A stretch of 64,000 bases of DNA from Psychrobacillus sp032154225 (GCF_032154225.1 NZ_JALDYF010000007.1:1-64000); one strand, 5' to 3'; positions 17,475 to 25,840 are shown, counted from the stretch's first letter. Notes: generated by a model from the sequence alone, not told the origin. Made by a program: numbers and translations.

Positions 17475-17541
17475 GAATCATTCCTTCCTAATTAATATTT
17501 GGTACATTTTATATATACCCTATTATATTAGGATGAAACGT

Positions 17542-18702
17542 TTAGCTCGATTTTGAGAATCTATCTACAATAATTGCAAGCGCTCCATCACCAGTTACAT
17601 TTGTAGCTGTTCCGAAACTATCTTGCGCAATATAAAGTGCGATCATTAATCCGACCATTGCACCATTAAATCCAAGCATAACTTCTAGCAAGCCTAGTGC
17701 TGCCATTACTGCTCCACCAGGTACTCCTGGAGCCGCAATCATTGTAATGCCTAGCATAAATATAAACGGGATAAATGAGGATAGTACAATATCTTGCCCA
17801 TTTATTAGCATAACGCCAATTGCACACGATACAAGCGTAATCGTACTACCAGATAAATGAATCGTTGCGAACAATGGAATCGTGAAATCTGTCACCTTTT
17901 CAGATGCTCCCGTTTTGCGGGCTTGTCTAAGCGTTACTGGAATCGTGGCCGCCGAAGACTGTGTTCCTAATGCTGTAAAATAAGCAGGAGACATAGTTTT
18001 CATCAGCTTTAATGGATTTTTTCCCGTCAACGTTCCTGCCGTTGTATATTGCAGTACAAGCATGAGTAAATGCAATGCAATAATCATGACAAATACGACA
18101 CCAAAAACAGACAATACTTTAGCTACTTGACCTCCAAACGTCATATTCATGAAAATACCAAAAATATGAATTGGTAGTAAAGGAATAATGATAAAAGTAA
18201 TTACTTTCTCAATAATCTCGCTAAATTCTTCAAATCCTTTTTTCAGTGTATCTCCCTTAATTGCGGAAATACCAATCCCCATAATAAACGAAAAAATTAG
18301 CGCAGTCATAATCCCCATCATTGGAGGCATTCCAATTTCAAATAAACCACCGATTAAAAACTCTTCTGGGTTATCGATCTCAATGCTTTCAGTTCCTCCA
18401 ATAAACTTTGGCAATAAATTAGATGCAACAAAAAATGCTATAAATCCTGCAAGTAAAGTAGATGCATAAGCAATAGCCGTAGATAATCCTAATAATTTAC
18501 CTGATCCTTTACCAAGCTGTGCTATTCCAGGTACGATAAAAGCAATAATAATCAGTGGTACGATAAATCCTAAAAATCCGTTGAAAATACCATTAAATGT
18601 TGCCATAATTTCAACTACTTTTTTCGGCACAAAAGATCCTAAAAGAATCCCAAGACCAATAGCAACAATAATTCGCGGTAATAAACCAAATTTCCCTTTC
18701 AC
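17542..18702 (-). CDS. SLC1-type amino acid/dicarboxylate:cation symporter
   Basis: A 386-residue membrane protein of the dicarboxylate/amino acid:cation symporter (DAACS, SLC1) family, with about eight membrane segments and two re-entrant hairpins: the serine-rich TQSSAATIPVTL is HP1 and APGVPGGAV is HP2. The last helix reads AQDSFGTATNVTGD. Compared with archaeal GltPh, the aspartates matching D394 and D405 and the Asn matching N401 are kept, but the Arg (R397) that holds the side-chain carboxylate of glutamate or aspartate is Gly. I therefore infer a neutral or small amino acid rather than an acidic substrate. Start GTG with AAGGAGG. The gene lies alone, with a tandem repeat array upstream. 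Confidence 0.85.
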   Translation of the reverse strand: MKGKFGLLPRIIVAIGLGILLGSFVPKKVVEIMATFNGIFNGFLGFIVPLIIIAFIVPGIAQLGKGSGKLLGLSTAIAYASTLLAGFIAFFVASNLLPKFIGGTESIEIDNPEEFLIGGLFEIGMPPMMGIMTALIFSFIMGIGISAIKGDTLKKGFEEFSEIIEKVITFIIIPLLPIHIFGIFMNMTFGGQVAKVLSVFGVVFVMIIALHLLMLVLQYTTAGTLTGKNPLKLMKTMSPAYFTALGTQSSAATIPVTLRQARKTGASEKVTDFTIPLFATIHLSGSTITLVSCAIGVMLINGQDIVLSSFIPFIFMLGITMIAAPGVPGGAVMAALGLLEVMLGFNGAMVGLMIALYIAQDSFGTATNVTGDGALAIIVDRFSKSS

Positions 18703-18828
18703 CTTATGTCCTCCTTAGATGTACAAGTGTGTTTTTTTGATATTTATACACTTTAGCACATCTGTTTATTAAAGTGAACCGAATTATCAATAGACGGAAT
18801 GTTAAGATTAATCTTCACCAAACAAACT

Positions 18829-19103
18829 GCTCCTGCGGTTACTCGTCGCAAAAAGGCTTGCTCCTGCGGTTACTCGTCGCAAAGAGACTTGCTCCTGCGG
18901 TTACTCGTCGCAAAAAGGCTTGCTCCTGCGGTTACTCGTCGCAAAAAGGCTTGCTCCTGCGGTTACTCGTAGCAAAAAAGCTTGCTCCTGCGGTTACTCG
19001 TAGCAAAAAAGCTTGCTCCTGCGGTTACTCGTCGCAAAAAAGCTTGCTCCTGCGGTTACTCGTCGCAAAAAGGCTTGCTCCTGCGGTTACTCGATGCAAA
19101 AAA
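18829..19103. repeat. Tandem array of nine 31-bp repeats
   Basis: The unit starts gctcctgcggttactcgtcg and ends caaaaaggctt. Copies begin at 18829 and then every 31 bp to 19077; the ninth is cut at about 19103 where the metQ terminator U-run begins. Copies differ at few places (cgtcgc or cgtagc; aaaaaggctt or aaaaaagctt), so the array is young or homogenised. Tgcg and cgca can pair across the gttactcgt loop. No spacers lie between units, so it is not a CRISPR. The frames it opens are an artefact, since 31 is not a multiple of three. Confidence 0.93.
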
Positions 19104-19140
19104 CTGTAAACAATCTCAAATTACTGAGCTTGTTTACAGT
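19098..19140 (-). terminator. Terminator of metNIQ
   Basis: On the minus strand actgtaaacaa pairs with ttgtttacagt around a 16-nt loop, followed by six T. The U-run is formed by the A-run of the last 31-bp repeat unit. Confidence 0.85.
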
Positions 19141-19152
19141 TTCATTAACAAA

Positions 19153-19956
19153 TTATTTAACTGGTACTACCGATCCGTCCCACTCTTCTAAAATGAACTG
19201 TTGAATTTCCTCTGATTGTAACGCATCAACTAGAGCTTTAATCTCTTTATTATCTTTATCTTCTGCTTTAACAGCAATAACGTTTACATATGGAGATTCT
19301 TTATCCTCTAAAGCAATAGAATCGTTGATTGGGTTAATACCAGCATCAATTGCATAGTTAGAGTTAATAAGTACTGCATCACCTTCGTTATTTTCATATA
19401 ACTGAACTAAAAGGGCAGATTCATAGTTTGCATCAAAGTTTAAATTCTTATCATTTTCAACAATATCTTTTACTTCTGCTGCTGTTTTATCAATTCCATC
19501 TGCAAGTTTTATCAACCCTTTTGCTTCTAATAGCGATAAAAGACGACCATGGTCCGCAACAGAGTTACTCATAATAATTGTAGCACCTTCTGGTAACTCT
19601 TCTAATGATTTATGCTTTTTCGAGTAAACACCGATTGGTTCAATGTGAATTCCACCTGCATTTACAAAATCATACCCATTGTCTTTAATTTGGCCTTCTA
19701 AGTAAGGGATATGTTGAAAATAGTTTGCATCAAGATCTCCTGAATCTAGATCTTTATTTGGTAGAACATAATCTTGATATGTTTGAATATCTAACTCAAT
19801 ACCTTGCTCCTCTAAAATGGGCTTCACTTTTTCTAATATTTCTGCGTGAGGAACGTTTGAAGCTCCAACTACCAACTTATCACTTTCTTCATTTCCGCAA
19901 GCTACTAAAGCTAATGCGCTAATCGTTAAAATTGCCCCTGTTAAAAACTTTTTCAT
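19153..19956 (-). CDS. metQ: Methionine ABC transporter substrate-binding lipoprotein MetQ
   Basis: A 267-residue NlpA/MetQ-family lipoprotein. A 19-residue signal sequence ends in the lipobox LVAC, with the lipidated Cys at residue 20. VGASNVPHAEILE, the NYFQHIPYLEGQ segment and GGIHIEPIGVYSKK are typical of the family and line the methionine pocket. It delivers methionine to MetI/MetN and sits on the outer face of the membrane. Last gene of metNIQ, 50 bp after metI. Regulated by the SAM riboswitch upstream of metN. Confidence 0.95.
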   Translation of the reverse strand: MKKFLTGAILTISALALVACGNEESDKLVVGASNVPHAEILEKVKPILEEQGIELDIQTYQDYVLPNKDLDSGDLDANYFQHIPYLEGQIKDNGYDFVNAGGIHIEPIGVYSKKHKSLEELPEGATIIMSNSVADHGRLLSLLEAKGLIKLADGIDKTAAEVKDIVENDKNLNFDANYESALLVQLYENNEGDAVLINSNYAIDAGINPINDSIALEDKESPYVNVIAVKAEDKDNKEIKALVDALQSEEIQQFILEEWDGSVVPVK

Positions 19957-20006
19957 GTAAAATCTCTCCCTTATTATATATAATCGAGTATACTCGTAAA
20001 CACCAA

Positions 20007-20675
20007 CTATCGTTTATCCACTTTCATCGTGATCCAATCGCCAATCCACTGGATGATAAATACTATTATCAATATTAAAACAGTAGCTACAAACGTGACA
20101 TCTCCTTGAGTACGTTGAAATCCATCTAAATATGCTAATGTACCTAATCCACCTGCTCCAATAATACCTGCCATTGCTGTGTATCCTACAAGTGCAATAC
20201 ATGTAACCGTAATACCTGAAACTAAAGCTGGCATAGACTCTGGTAGTAGAACCTTCCAAATAATCGTTTTAGTCTTAGCTCCCATGGACTTAGCCGCTTC
20301 TAACACACCTTTATCTATCTCTCTTAACGCTATCAAAACCATACGAGCATAAAATGGTGCTGCCCCAATTACTAATGCTGGAAATGCTGCATCTGGACCA
20401 CGCATCGTTCCAACTAAAAACTTAGTCAACGGAATAAGTAAAATGATTAAAATAATGAATGGAATAGACCGGAATATATTCACAAATGCACCGGTTAATA
20501 CGTTTGCAAGTCTATTTGCCCACGCTTGATGTGGACTTGTTAAAAACAATAGCAATCCTAGCGCAAGCCCTATAACAAATGTTAATAAAGTAGATATTGC
20601 CGTCATATATAGTGTTTCAATTGTTGCTTCCCACATTTTCGGCCAATCAACGTTTGGAAATAATGTGTTAATCAT
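20007..20675 (-). CDS. metI: Methionine ABC transporter permease MetI (MetP)
   Basis: A 222-residue permease with five hydrophobic segments. The EAA-type coupling loop, IDKGVLEAAKSMGAKTKTIIWKVL, is around residues 115-140, and the MetI-type C-terminus GDVTFVATVLILIIVFIIQ follows. It forms the channel for methionine with MetN in the inner face. It overlaps metN by 8 bp. The Bacillus equivalent is MetP. Confidence 0.95.
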   Translation of the reverse strand: MINTLFPNVDWPKMWEATIETLYMTAISTLLTFVIGLALGLLLFLTSPHQAWANRLANVLTGAFVNIFRSIPFIILIILLIPLTKFLVGTMRGPDAAFPALVIGAAPFYARMVLIALREIDKGVLEAAKSMGAKTKTIIWKVLLPESMPALVSGITVTCIALVGYTAMAGIIGAGGLGTLAYLDGFQRTQGDVTFVATVLILIIVFIIQWIGDWITMKVDKR

Positions 20676-21693
20676 TGTTGATCACCTCTGTATGCACTTT
20701 TTGTTCGTGAATAAAACGAATCCCTTCATCGACTGCTAGGGCATCTCCGTCCAATTGAAGGATTAACGTACCAAAAGCACCGCTTTTCGTATGTGAGATA
20801 TTTCCTTGCACAATATTCACTTCTAAATCAAATTGTTTAATTAGCCTTGATAGTATAGGCTGCTCTGTTTGTTCGCCAACAAAAACAAGTTTAATCAGCT
20901 TACCATTTGGATATAGGTCCACTAAGTTTTTTATTGTTTGTTTTGCTTGGCTCGTATCGGATACTTGCGACACGAATCGTTGTGTAATAGGTCGTTGTGG
21001 GTTTTGGAAAACTTCTAAAACGTCTCCCTCTTCCACTACTTGCCCTGCTTCCATCACTGCAACTCGATTACAAATCTTTTGTATAACTTGCATTTCATGA
21101 GTGATTAAAACAATCGTTAATCCTAATTTTTCATTAATATCGACTAATAAATCTAAAATCGAATCTGTCGTTTCTGGGTCAAGTGCTGAAGTTGCTTCGT
21201 CACATAGAAGCACTTCTGGACGATTTGCTAAAGCTCTCGCAATACCAACTCGTTGCTTCTGACCACCAGATAATTGAGCAGGATAATAATTTCCTCTTCC
21301 TTCTAATCCAACTAACTCAATCAATTCTTCAACGCGAGCAGCTCGCTGTTCTTTAGGAACACCTGCAATCTCGAGCGGAAATGCAATATTTTCTGCAACA
21401 GTTCGAGACCAAAGTAAATTGAAATGTTGGAATATCATACTAACTTTATGTCTTACTTTGCGTAGTTGGTCTTCACTAATAGAAGTAATATCTTCGTCAT
21501 TGATTGTTAAATGGCCTGAAGTTGGCTTCTCTAATCCATTTAATAATCGGATTAATGTACTTTTACCTGCCCCACTATATCCAATGATGCCATAAATTTC
21601 TCCTTGACTTATCTCAAGATTTACATCATCAACGGCAATAATCGTGCCTTGCTTTGTACTAAACTTTTTTGAAATATTTTTTAAGCTAATCAT
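20668..21693 (-). CDS. metN: Methionine ABC transporter ATP-binding protein MetN
   Basis: A 341-residue ABC ATPase with a C-terminal NIL domain. Walker A GYSGAGKST, signature LSGGQKQR and Walker B VLLCDEATSALD are present in the N-terminal ~230 residues; the last ~75 residues, starting near KLIKLVFVGEQTEQP, are the NIL domain by which methionine inhibits the transporter. I start at the ATG at 21693, preceded by TAGGAGG at 7-9 nt; an ATG six codons upstream lacks a ribosome site. First gene of metNIQ. Confidence 0.96.
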   Translation of the reverse strand: MISLKNISKKFSTKQGTIIAVDDVNLEISQGEIYGIIGYSGAGKSTLIRLLNGLEKPTSGHLTINDEDITSISEDQLRKVRHKVSMIFQHFNLLWSRTVAENIAFPLEIAGVPKEQRAARVEELIELVGLEGRGNYYPAQLSGGQKQRVGIARALANRPEVLLCDEATSALDPETTDSILDLLVDINEKLGLTIVLITHEMQVIQKICNRVAVMEAGQVVEEGDVLEVFQNPQRPITQRFVSQVSDTSQAKQTIKNLVDLYPNGKLIKLVFVGEQTEQPILSRLIKQFDLEVNIVQGNISHTKSGAFGTLILQLDGDALAVDEGIRFIHEQKVHTEVINND

Positions 21694-21713
21694 GCAAATC
21701 CTCCTATTCATAT

Positions 21714-21743
21714 AAAAAACCCTTCCGCAAAAGAGCAGAAGGG
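21714..21743 (-). terminator. Attenuator terminator of the SAM-I riboswitch
   Basis: On the minus strand cccttc and gaaggg flank a tgctcttttgcg loop and are followed by six T, about 20 bp before the metN start. It is the expected expression platform for SAM-dependent termination. Confidence 0.9.
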
Positions 21744-21778
21744 CTGTAAGTTATCAATTAAAATAACACTCATCCATT

Positions 21779-21883
21779 CTCTCATTTCCCAAAGCATTAG
21801 CTTTGTGTGACTTGGCACCATTTCATTTGCATGACGGTTGCCGGGCTTCAAAGGGCACTTCCCTCCACCTCTCTTAATAAGAG
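21779..21883 (-). promoter_or_regulatory. SAM-I riboswitch (S-box) aptamer
   Basis: On the minus strand ctcttatt and aatgagag close P1; inside are AAGAGAGGTGGAGGGA, TGCCC, GAAGCCCGGCAACC and GGTGCCAAGTC, the S-box core in the known order. It lies upstream of metN and should turn the methionine importer off when S-adenosylmethionine is plentiful. Confidence 0.97.
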
Positions 21884-21895
21884 CGATACTATTAA

Positions 21896-21901
21896 ATTAT
21901 A
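21896..21901 (-). promoter_or_regulatory. Probable -10 element of the metNIQ promoter
   Basis: TATAAT on the minus strand lies 12 nt upstream of the first base of riboswitch P1, the right distance for a transcript starting at the aptamer. The -35 match (near 21920-21925) is weak and would lie at the 3' end of yusE. Confidence 0.6.
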
Positions 21902-21923
21902 TTTCTTAGTAAAACGTATTTTA

Positions 21924-22253
21924 TCATACATTATTTTTACTGTCAACTTCTTTTATTTCCTCTAGTAAATATGGCACTGATTGAAATGCATAAATCTTTT
22001 TATAAACTGTTCCATTTTTAGCGATCAAAAGACATGGAACGCTTTCGATTTCATAATCTATCGCTAAACTTCCTAGAAAATTAATATTCGCTTGACCAAT
22101 AGCATGAGGAACCATTTCCTTAATGACTTGCATCATTTTACTCGCTACCTGACACGTCCCACACATTGGCGTATAAATATATAAAAGAGAAGGCTCGGAA
22201 TCATTTTTATGCTGTTCCCATTGTTCTCGTGTCCATTCATTCAAGTTTATCAC
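21924..22253 (-). CDS. yusE: Thioredoxin-like protein YusE
   Basis: A 109-residue thioredoxin-fold protein. The active site is TPMCGTCQVASKMM with C31 and C34, and the cis-Pro loop is VPCLLIAK. The CGTC dipeptide differs from the CGPC of classical thioredoxin, so its redox potential and partners probably differ. Start is GTG, one base after the yusF stop, so translation is likely coupled; no strong Shine-Dalgarno of its own is visible. Gene order yusF-yusE matches Bacillus. Confidence 0.88.
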   Translation of the reverse strand: MINLNEWTREQWEQHKNDSEPSLLYIYTPMCGTCQVASKMMQVIKEMVPHAIGQANINFLGSLAIDYEIESVPCLLIAKNGTVYKKIYAFQSVPYLLEEIKEVDSKNNV

Positions 22254-22254
22254 C

Positions 22255-22605
22255 CTATAGTAGAAATTCTTTTTTTACAAGTATATTTGCATTTTTTAAT
22301 ATCGAAGCCAAAACTTTTTTGGGGGTATTGGCGACTTCACAATACATCGGGTTAGTATACAAATGGATTGCTTCGGGGTATTCCTTCTTCACAACTGAGC
22401 GAATTTGCTCACCTGACTTGTCTGCATCCAAAAAAGCGTAAATGGGTAAACCATCATAAGGACTTAAAATTTCTTCTAGTTTCACATTTGAAATAGTACC
22501 ATTTGTACAAATGATTTCAGGGGTTTCATCAAGAAGTGATAACAGCCGAAGCTTATCTGATCTTCCTTCAACGAGAATAATTTTTTCACTAAATACATTA
22601 GCCAA
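22255..22605 (-). CDS. yusF: Toprim domain protein YusF
   Basis: A 116-residue stand-alone Toprim domain. The catalytic Glu is in ILVEGRSDK near residue 13 and the DxD pair in FLDADKSGEQI near residue 65, so a metal-binding active site is intact. Single-domain Toprim proteins of this type resemble RNase M5-like or other small Toprim nucleases; the substrate of YusF is not known. It lies between gcvH and yusE with its own ribosome site GGGAGAG. Confidence 0.88.
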   Translation of the reverse strand: MANVFSEKIILVEGRSDKLRLLSLLDETPEIICTNGTISNVKLEEILSPYDGLPIYAFLDADKSGEQIRSVVKKEYPEAIHLYTNPMYCEVANTPKKVLASILKNANILVKKEFLL

Positions 22606-22645
22606 TTAAATTCTCTCCCAACTAGTTCATTTTAAATCATTATAT

Positions 22646-22675
22646 GAAAAAGCGCCGATAATTAAACGGCGCTTT
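22646..22675 (-). terminator. Terminator of gcvH
   Basis: On the minus strand aaagcgccg pairs with cggcgcttt around a 9-nt loop and is followed by a T-run. It lies 6 bp past the gcvH stop and separates it from yusF. Confidence 0.9.
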
Positions 22676-22681
22676 CATCTA

Positions 22682-23062
22682 TTAACCTTCGATTAGTTCA
22701 GCATATTTTTCAGCAGATAATAAAGCATCTACTTCAGCAAAATCTGCTGGTTCAACAACGATCATCCATGCATTTTCATACGGAGATTCGTTTACAAATT
22801 CAGGGCTATCTTCTAGCTCCGAGTTTACTTCGACTACTTTACCACTGATAGGGGCATAAAGTTCAGATACCGTTTTTACAGATTCTACACTACCAAAAGG
22901 ATCTCCTGCTTTAATATCGTCTCCAACTTGTGGAAGCTCTACAAACACGATGTCTCCTAGTTCTGATTGTGCAAAATGTGTGATACCGATACGTACTTTA
23001 TTATCTTCTGTTTTTACCCATTCATGCTCTGCTGAGTATTTTAATTCATTAGGTGTGTTCAT
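22682..23062 (-). CDS. gcvH: Glycine cleavage system H protein
   Basis: A 126-residue GcvH, the lipoylated shuttle protein of the glycine cleavage system. The lipoyl lysine is K63 in FGSVESVKTVSELYAP, in the classic hairpin turn. In Bacillus, GcvH is also the octanoyl carrier from which LipL moves the group to other lipoyl domains before LipA adds sulfur, which ties it to lipA at 2.7 kb. Other gcv genes are absent here, as in Bacillus. Ribosome site GAGGGG. No glycine riboswitch seen. Confidence 0.97.
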   Translation of the reverse strand: MNTPNELKYSAEHEWVKTEDNKVRIGITHFAQSELGDIVFVELPQVGDDIKAGDPFGSVESVKTVSELYAPISGKVVEVNSELEDSPEFVNESPYENAWMIVVEPADFAEVDALLSAEKYAELIEG

Positions 23063-23135
23063 GTTATACCCCTCTCAAAATAATTATACATTCATCTATA
23101 ATAGTGACATATTTTAACGTTAAAAACAAGCTACC

Positions 23136-23498
23136 TTATGAGGTTTTCCAAACCTGTTCATAGTCATTTTCTTTAAAGCCCAGCGTTAGTTGCTTACCAT
23201 CATAAACGAATGGTCGTTTGATCAACATTCCATTTGATACAAGGATGTCTATTTGTTCTTCCTGCGTCATTTGAGGCAGCTTGTCCTTTAACTCTAGCTC
23301 ACGGTATATTGTTCCGCTCGTATTAAATAGTTTGTTTAATTGCGTGTTTGTTGTTGCCAGTATTTCTTTTATTAATTCGATTGAAGGGGGTGTTTCAACT
23401 ATATTATTTTTTTCAAACTCTACGCCATTGTCTTTCAACCATTTACTCGCCTTGTTGCAAGTGCTGCACTTGGGATATCCAAAAAATTGAATCGTCAT
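23136..23498 (-). CDS. yusI: Spx/ArsC family protein YusI
   Basis: A 120-residue ArsC/Spx-fold protein. The redox pair is C11-S-T-C14 in GYPKCSTCNK; the arsenate-reductase-like RPFVYDGKQLTLGF lies near the C-terminus. It resembles YusI/YffB-type reductases more than the Spx regulator, as it lacks the Spx residues that contact RNA polymerase alpha as far as can be judged by eye. It lies upstream of gcvH, 73 bp apart, as in Bacillus. Ribosome site AAGGTGAT. Confidence 0.88.
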   Translation of the reverse strand: MTIQFFGYPKCSTCNKASKWLKDNGVEFEKNNIVETPPSIELIKEILATTNTQLNKLFNTSGTIYRELELKDKLPQMTQEEQIDILVSNGMLIKRPFVYDGKQLTLGFKENDYEQVWKTS

Positions 23499-23860
23499 TT
23501 CATATCACCTTTTTCTATTTATCATAGCATAAGAGTAAAAAAAGTTGGAACCCCCAACTGTTGATTTCCATTACGGTTGGCGCTTTTTGAGGGAATGGCT
23601 TCAATCTCCTCGTGACTTCAAAAACATGTGTTCCTGCGGTTACTCTTCGCAGCAGCGAAAATCTACAAGTATGTATTATCTCATAACTGCAGCTTTAAAA
23701 AAATTGGAGGAATCAATTAGATCATGAGTGAAACAAGTATTGTACGTCCACTTCTTTTACTCTATTTCTAAAAAGGGAATCACTCGTTCAACAGATTCGA
23801 CTCTTCGTTTGCTCTCTACAAAATTTAGAAGCATGTACTTCGTAAAATCAATAAATAGAA
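23499..23860. other. Gene-free stretch with one copy of the ctgcggttactc module
   Basis: No gene supported. Bases 23631-23651, ttcctgcggttactcttcgc, are a single divergent copy of the core of the 31-bp array at 18.8 kb. An open frame at 23545-23727 crosses this module and is not credible. Confidence 0.55.
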
Positions 23861-24014
23861 AGAACATGTTGACATCCTTACAAACTAGATGGATAAAGTG
23901 AAAAGCGGCGACTCCAGCGGGATTAGCGTTAGCCGCAGACCTCGCAGCGTAGCAAGGAGGCTAAGGCAACGCCCGCGGAAAGCGTCCGCTTGTAACGTAA
24001 TCCAGTCTATACTA
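23861..24014. repeat. Dispersed GC-rich element, copy 2 (ggcgact...aaagcgtccg)
   Basis: Matches the element at 2198: aagaacatg, gtgaaaagcggcgactc, agcggga, then cgcccgcggaaagcgtccgc and ttgtaacg with aatcca and tct. The centre is different and longer, with its own inverted repeat around gcagacctcgcagcg. It ends at the U-run of the fadE terminator, just as copy 1 ends at the yutD terminator. Confidence 0.78.
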
Positions 24015-24018
24015 ATCT

Positions 24019-24050
24019 AAAAAAAGCCGATTCATAAGAATCAGCTTTTT
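24019..24050 (-). terminator. Terminator of fadNAE
   Basis: On the minus strand aaaaagctgattc pairs with gaatcggcttttt around tta/tat, followed by seven T, 9 bp past the fadE stop. Confidence 0.9.
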
Positions 24051-24058
24051 CTTTGTAT

Positions 24059-25840
24059 TTATACAACATATTTCTCCGCATCGATTAGTTTAACGGAAGC
24101 TTCGCGCTTTTTAAGAATAACATTAGACGGATTGTAACGAGTTAATTTACGAAGAGCTGAAATCATCATGCGTAAATTGTCGCCTTCCACTGATGCAATA
24201 AGCGTTTCTTTCGCTGCTTTTTCAATTTCATCAAATGCCTCTTGGCAGAAAATTTCTGTATACAGAAGTTTTTGATGTGCTTTTTCTACGCCGTCACGGC
24301 CAATTGCTTTTTCTGTACGTAATAGAGCTGATTCCATTGCAAATAAGTTATTTGCGATATTTGCGATATTCACAAGAATCTCTTGCTCTGCTTCTAGTTT
24401 CGTACCGAAGCGTTGTGCAGCTAAGCCTGCTACAAGTATACCGATTTTCTTCGCATTAGCTACTAATACTTTTTCTTGTGCAAGTGGCTCATCGCCAACT
24501 TCTTCCGGCATCATCATTAATAACTCTTCTTGTAAGCTTTGTGCTTTTTGAAGAAGTGGAAGCTCGCCTTTCATTGCTTTCTTCAAGAAAGTACCTGGAA
24601 CGATTAGACGATTAATCTCATTTGTCCCTTCAAAAATACGGTTAATACGAGAGTCACGGTAAATACGCTCTACTTCATATTCTTGCATGAAACCATATCC
24701 ACCATGTAGCTGAACTGCTTCGTCAGCGATATAGTCAAGAACTTCGGAACCTACTACTTTGTTAATAGAGCATTCAATCGCATATTCTGCAATAGAAGCT
24801 GCAATTGCTTTTCCGTCTTTTTGCTCAGCTTCACTTAATTGGCTCATACGATCTTCAAAATAACCTACAGTACGATAGATTAAGCTTTCCGTAGCATATA
24901 ATTTAGAAGCCATTGTAGCTAATTTTTGTTTCGTTAGATTAAATGAAGAAATTGGTGTTTTAAATTGCTGACGTTGGTTCGAGTAAGAAATAGCTAACTC
25001 TAAAGCACGTTTAGAACCACCAACAGTTCCTACTCCTAATTTGTAACGACCAATATTTAAAATATTGAATGCAATAACATGACCACGTCCGATTTCACCA
25101 AGTAGGTTTTCTACTGGAACTTGTGCGTCTTGTAAAATAAGTGTACGAGTAGAAGAAGATTTAATACCCATTTTCTTTTCTTCTGCCCCTACTGAAACGC
25201 CAGAGAATTCTTTTTCTACGATAAAAGCAGAAAACTTATCTCCGTCTATTTTCGCATAAACAACAAATACATCTGCAAAGCCTGCATTCGTAATCCATTG
25301 TTTTTCACCATTTAATACATAATGCGTTCCTTCTGCATTTAATTTAGCAGTTGTTTTTGCTCCTAAAGCATCTGAACCTGAACCTGGCTCTGTTAAAGCA
25401 TAAGCAGAGATTTTCTCACCAGACGCTGAGTTTGGTAAGTACTTTTGCTTTTGCTCTTCGTTTCCGAAAAGTACAATTGGCAATGTACCGATCCCAACAT
25501 GCGCTCCGTGCGTAATCGAGAATCCACCTACGACAGACAATTTTTCCGCAATTAATGCAGAAGAAACTTTATCTAATCCAAGCCCGCCATATTCTTCTGG
25601 AATATCTGCTGCTAATAATCCAAGATCTCCTGCTGATTTCAATAAACGAACAGAATGCTCAAACTCATGATTTTCTAAGTTTTCCACTACCGGTAAAACT
25701 TCATTCGCTACATAATCTTCTGTTGTTTTGGCAATCATTTTTTGCTCATCAGTAAAATCCTCAGGTGTAAATATGCGACTTGCGTCAATATCTTCTACTA
25801 AAAAAGCTCCGCCTTTAACTACATCTTGAACTTGTGTCAT
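24059..25840 (-). CDS. fadE: Acyl-CoA dehydrogenase FadE
   Basis: A 593-residue FAD-dependent acyl-CoA dehydrogenase that makes the trans-2-enoyl-CoA in each round of beta-oxidation. ALTEPGSGSDA (about residue 150) and NGEKQWITNAG line the FAD and substrate site; EVERIYRDSRI and FEGTNEINR near residue 405 include the catalytic-base region. The C-terminal ~170 residues are the extension found in the Bacillus YusJ/FadE and VLCAD-like forms. Third gene of fadN-fadA-fadE, 37 bp after fadA. Expected to be repressed by FadR through the operator at fadN. Confidence 0.95.
   Translation of the reverse strand: MTQVQDVVKGGAFLVEDIDASRIFTPEDFTDEQKMIAKTTEDYVANEVLPVVENLENHEFEHSVRLLKSAGDLGLLAADIPEEYGGLGLDKVSSALIAEKLSVVGGFSITHGAHVGIGTLPIVLFGNEEQKQKYLPNSASGEKISAYALTEPGSGSDALGAKTTAKLNAEGTHYVLNGEKQWITNAGFADVFVVYAKIDGDKFSAFIVEKEFSGVSVGAEEKKMGIKSSSTRTLILQDAQVPVENLLGEIGRGHVIAFNILNIGRYKLGVGTVGGSKRALELAISYSNQRQQFKTPISSFNLTKQKLATMASKLYATESLIYRTVGYFEDRMSQLSEAEQKDGKAIAASIAEYAIECSINKVVGSEVLDYIADEAVQLHGGYGFMQEYEVERIYRDSRINRIFEGTNEINRLIVPGTFLKKAMKGELPLLQKAQSLQEELLMMMPEEVGDEPLAQEKVLVANAKKIGILVAGLAAQRFGTKLEAEQEILVNIANIANNLFAMESALLRTEKAIGRDGVEKAHQKLLYTEIFCQEAFDEIEKAAKETLIASVEGDNLRMMISALRKLTRYNPSNVILKKREASVKLIDAEKYVV

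Noticed and set aside
18829..19103. CRISPR array
   Set aside because: Units are contiguous without unique spacers, and no cas gene is in the window.
18774..19204. Overlapping open frames across the 31-bp repeats that encode repetitive Cys/Ser/Leu-rich peptides
   Set aside because: The period of 31 is not a multiple of three, so all three frames open as an artefact; no ribosome site and no family.
23063..23135. Glycine riboswitch before gcvH
   Set aside because: The upstream gap is too short and lacks the glycine aptamer core; gcvH follows yusI by 73 bp.
23545..23727. 60-codon plus-strand frame
   Set aside because: Crosses a dispersed repeat module and has no ribosome site.
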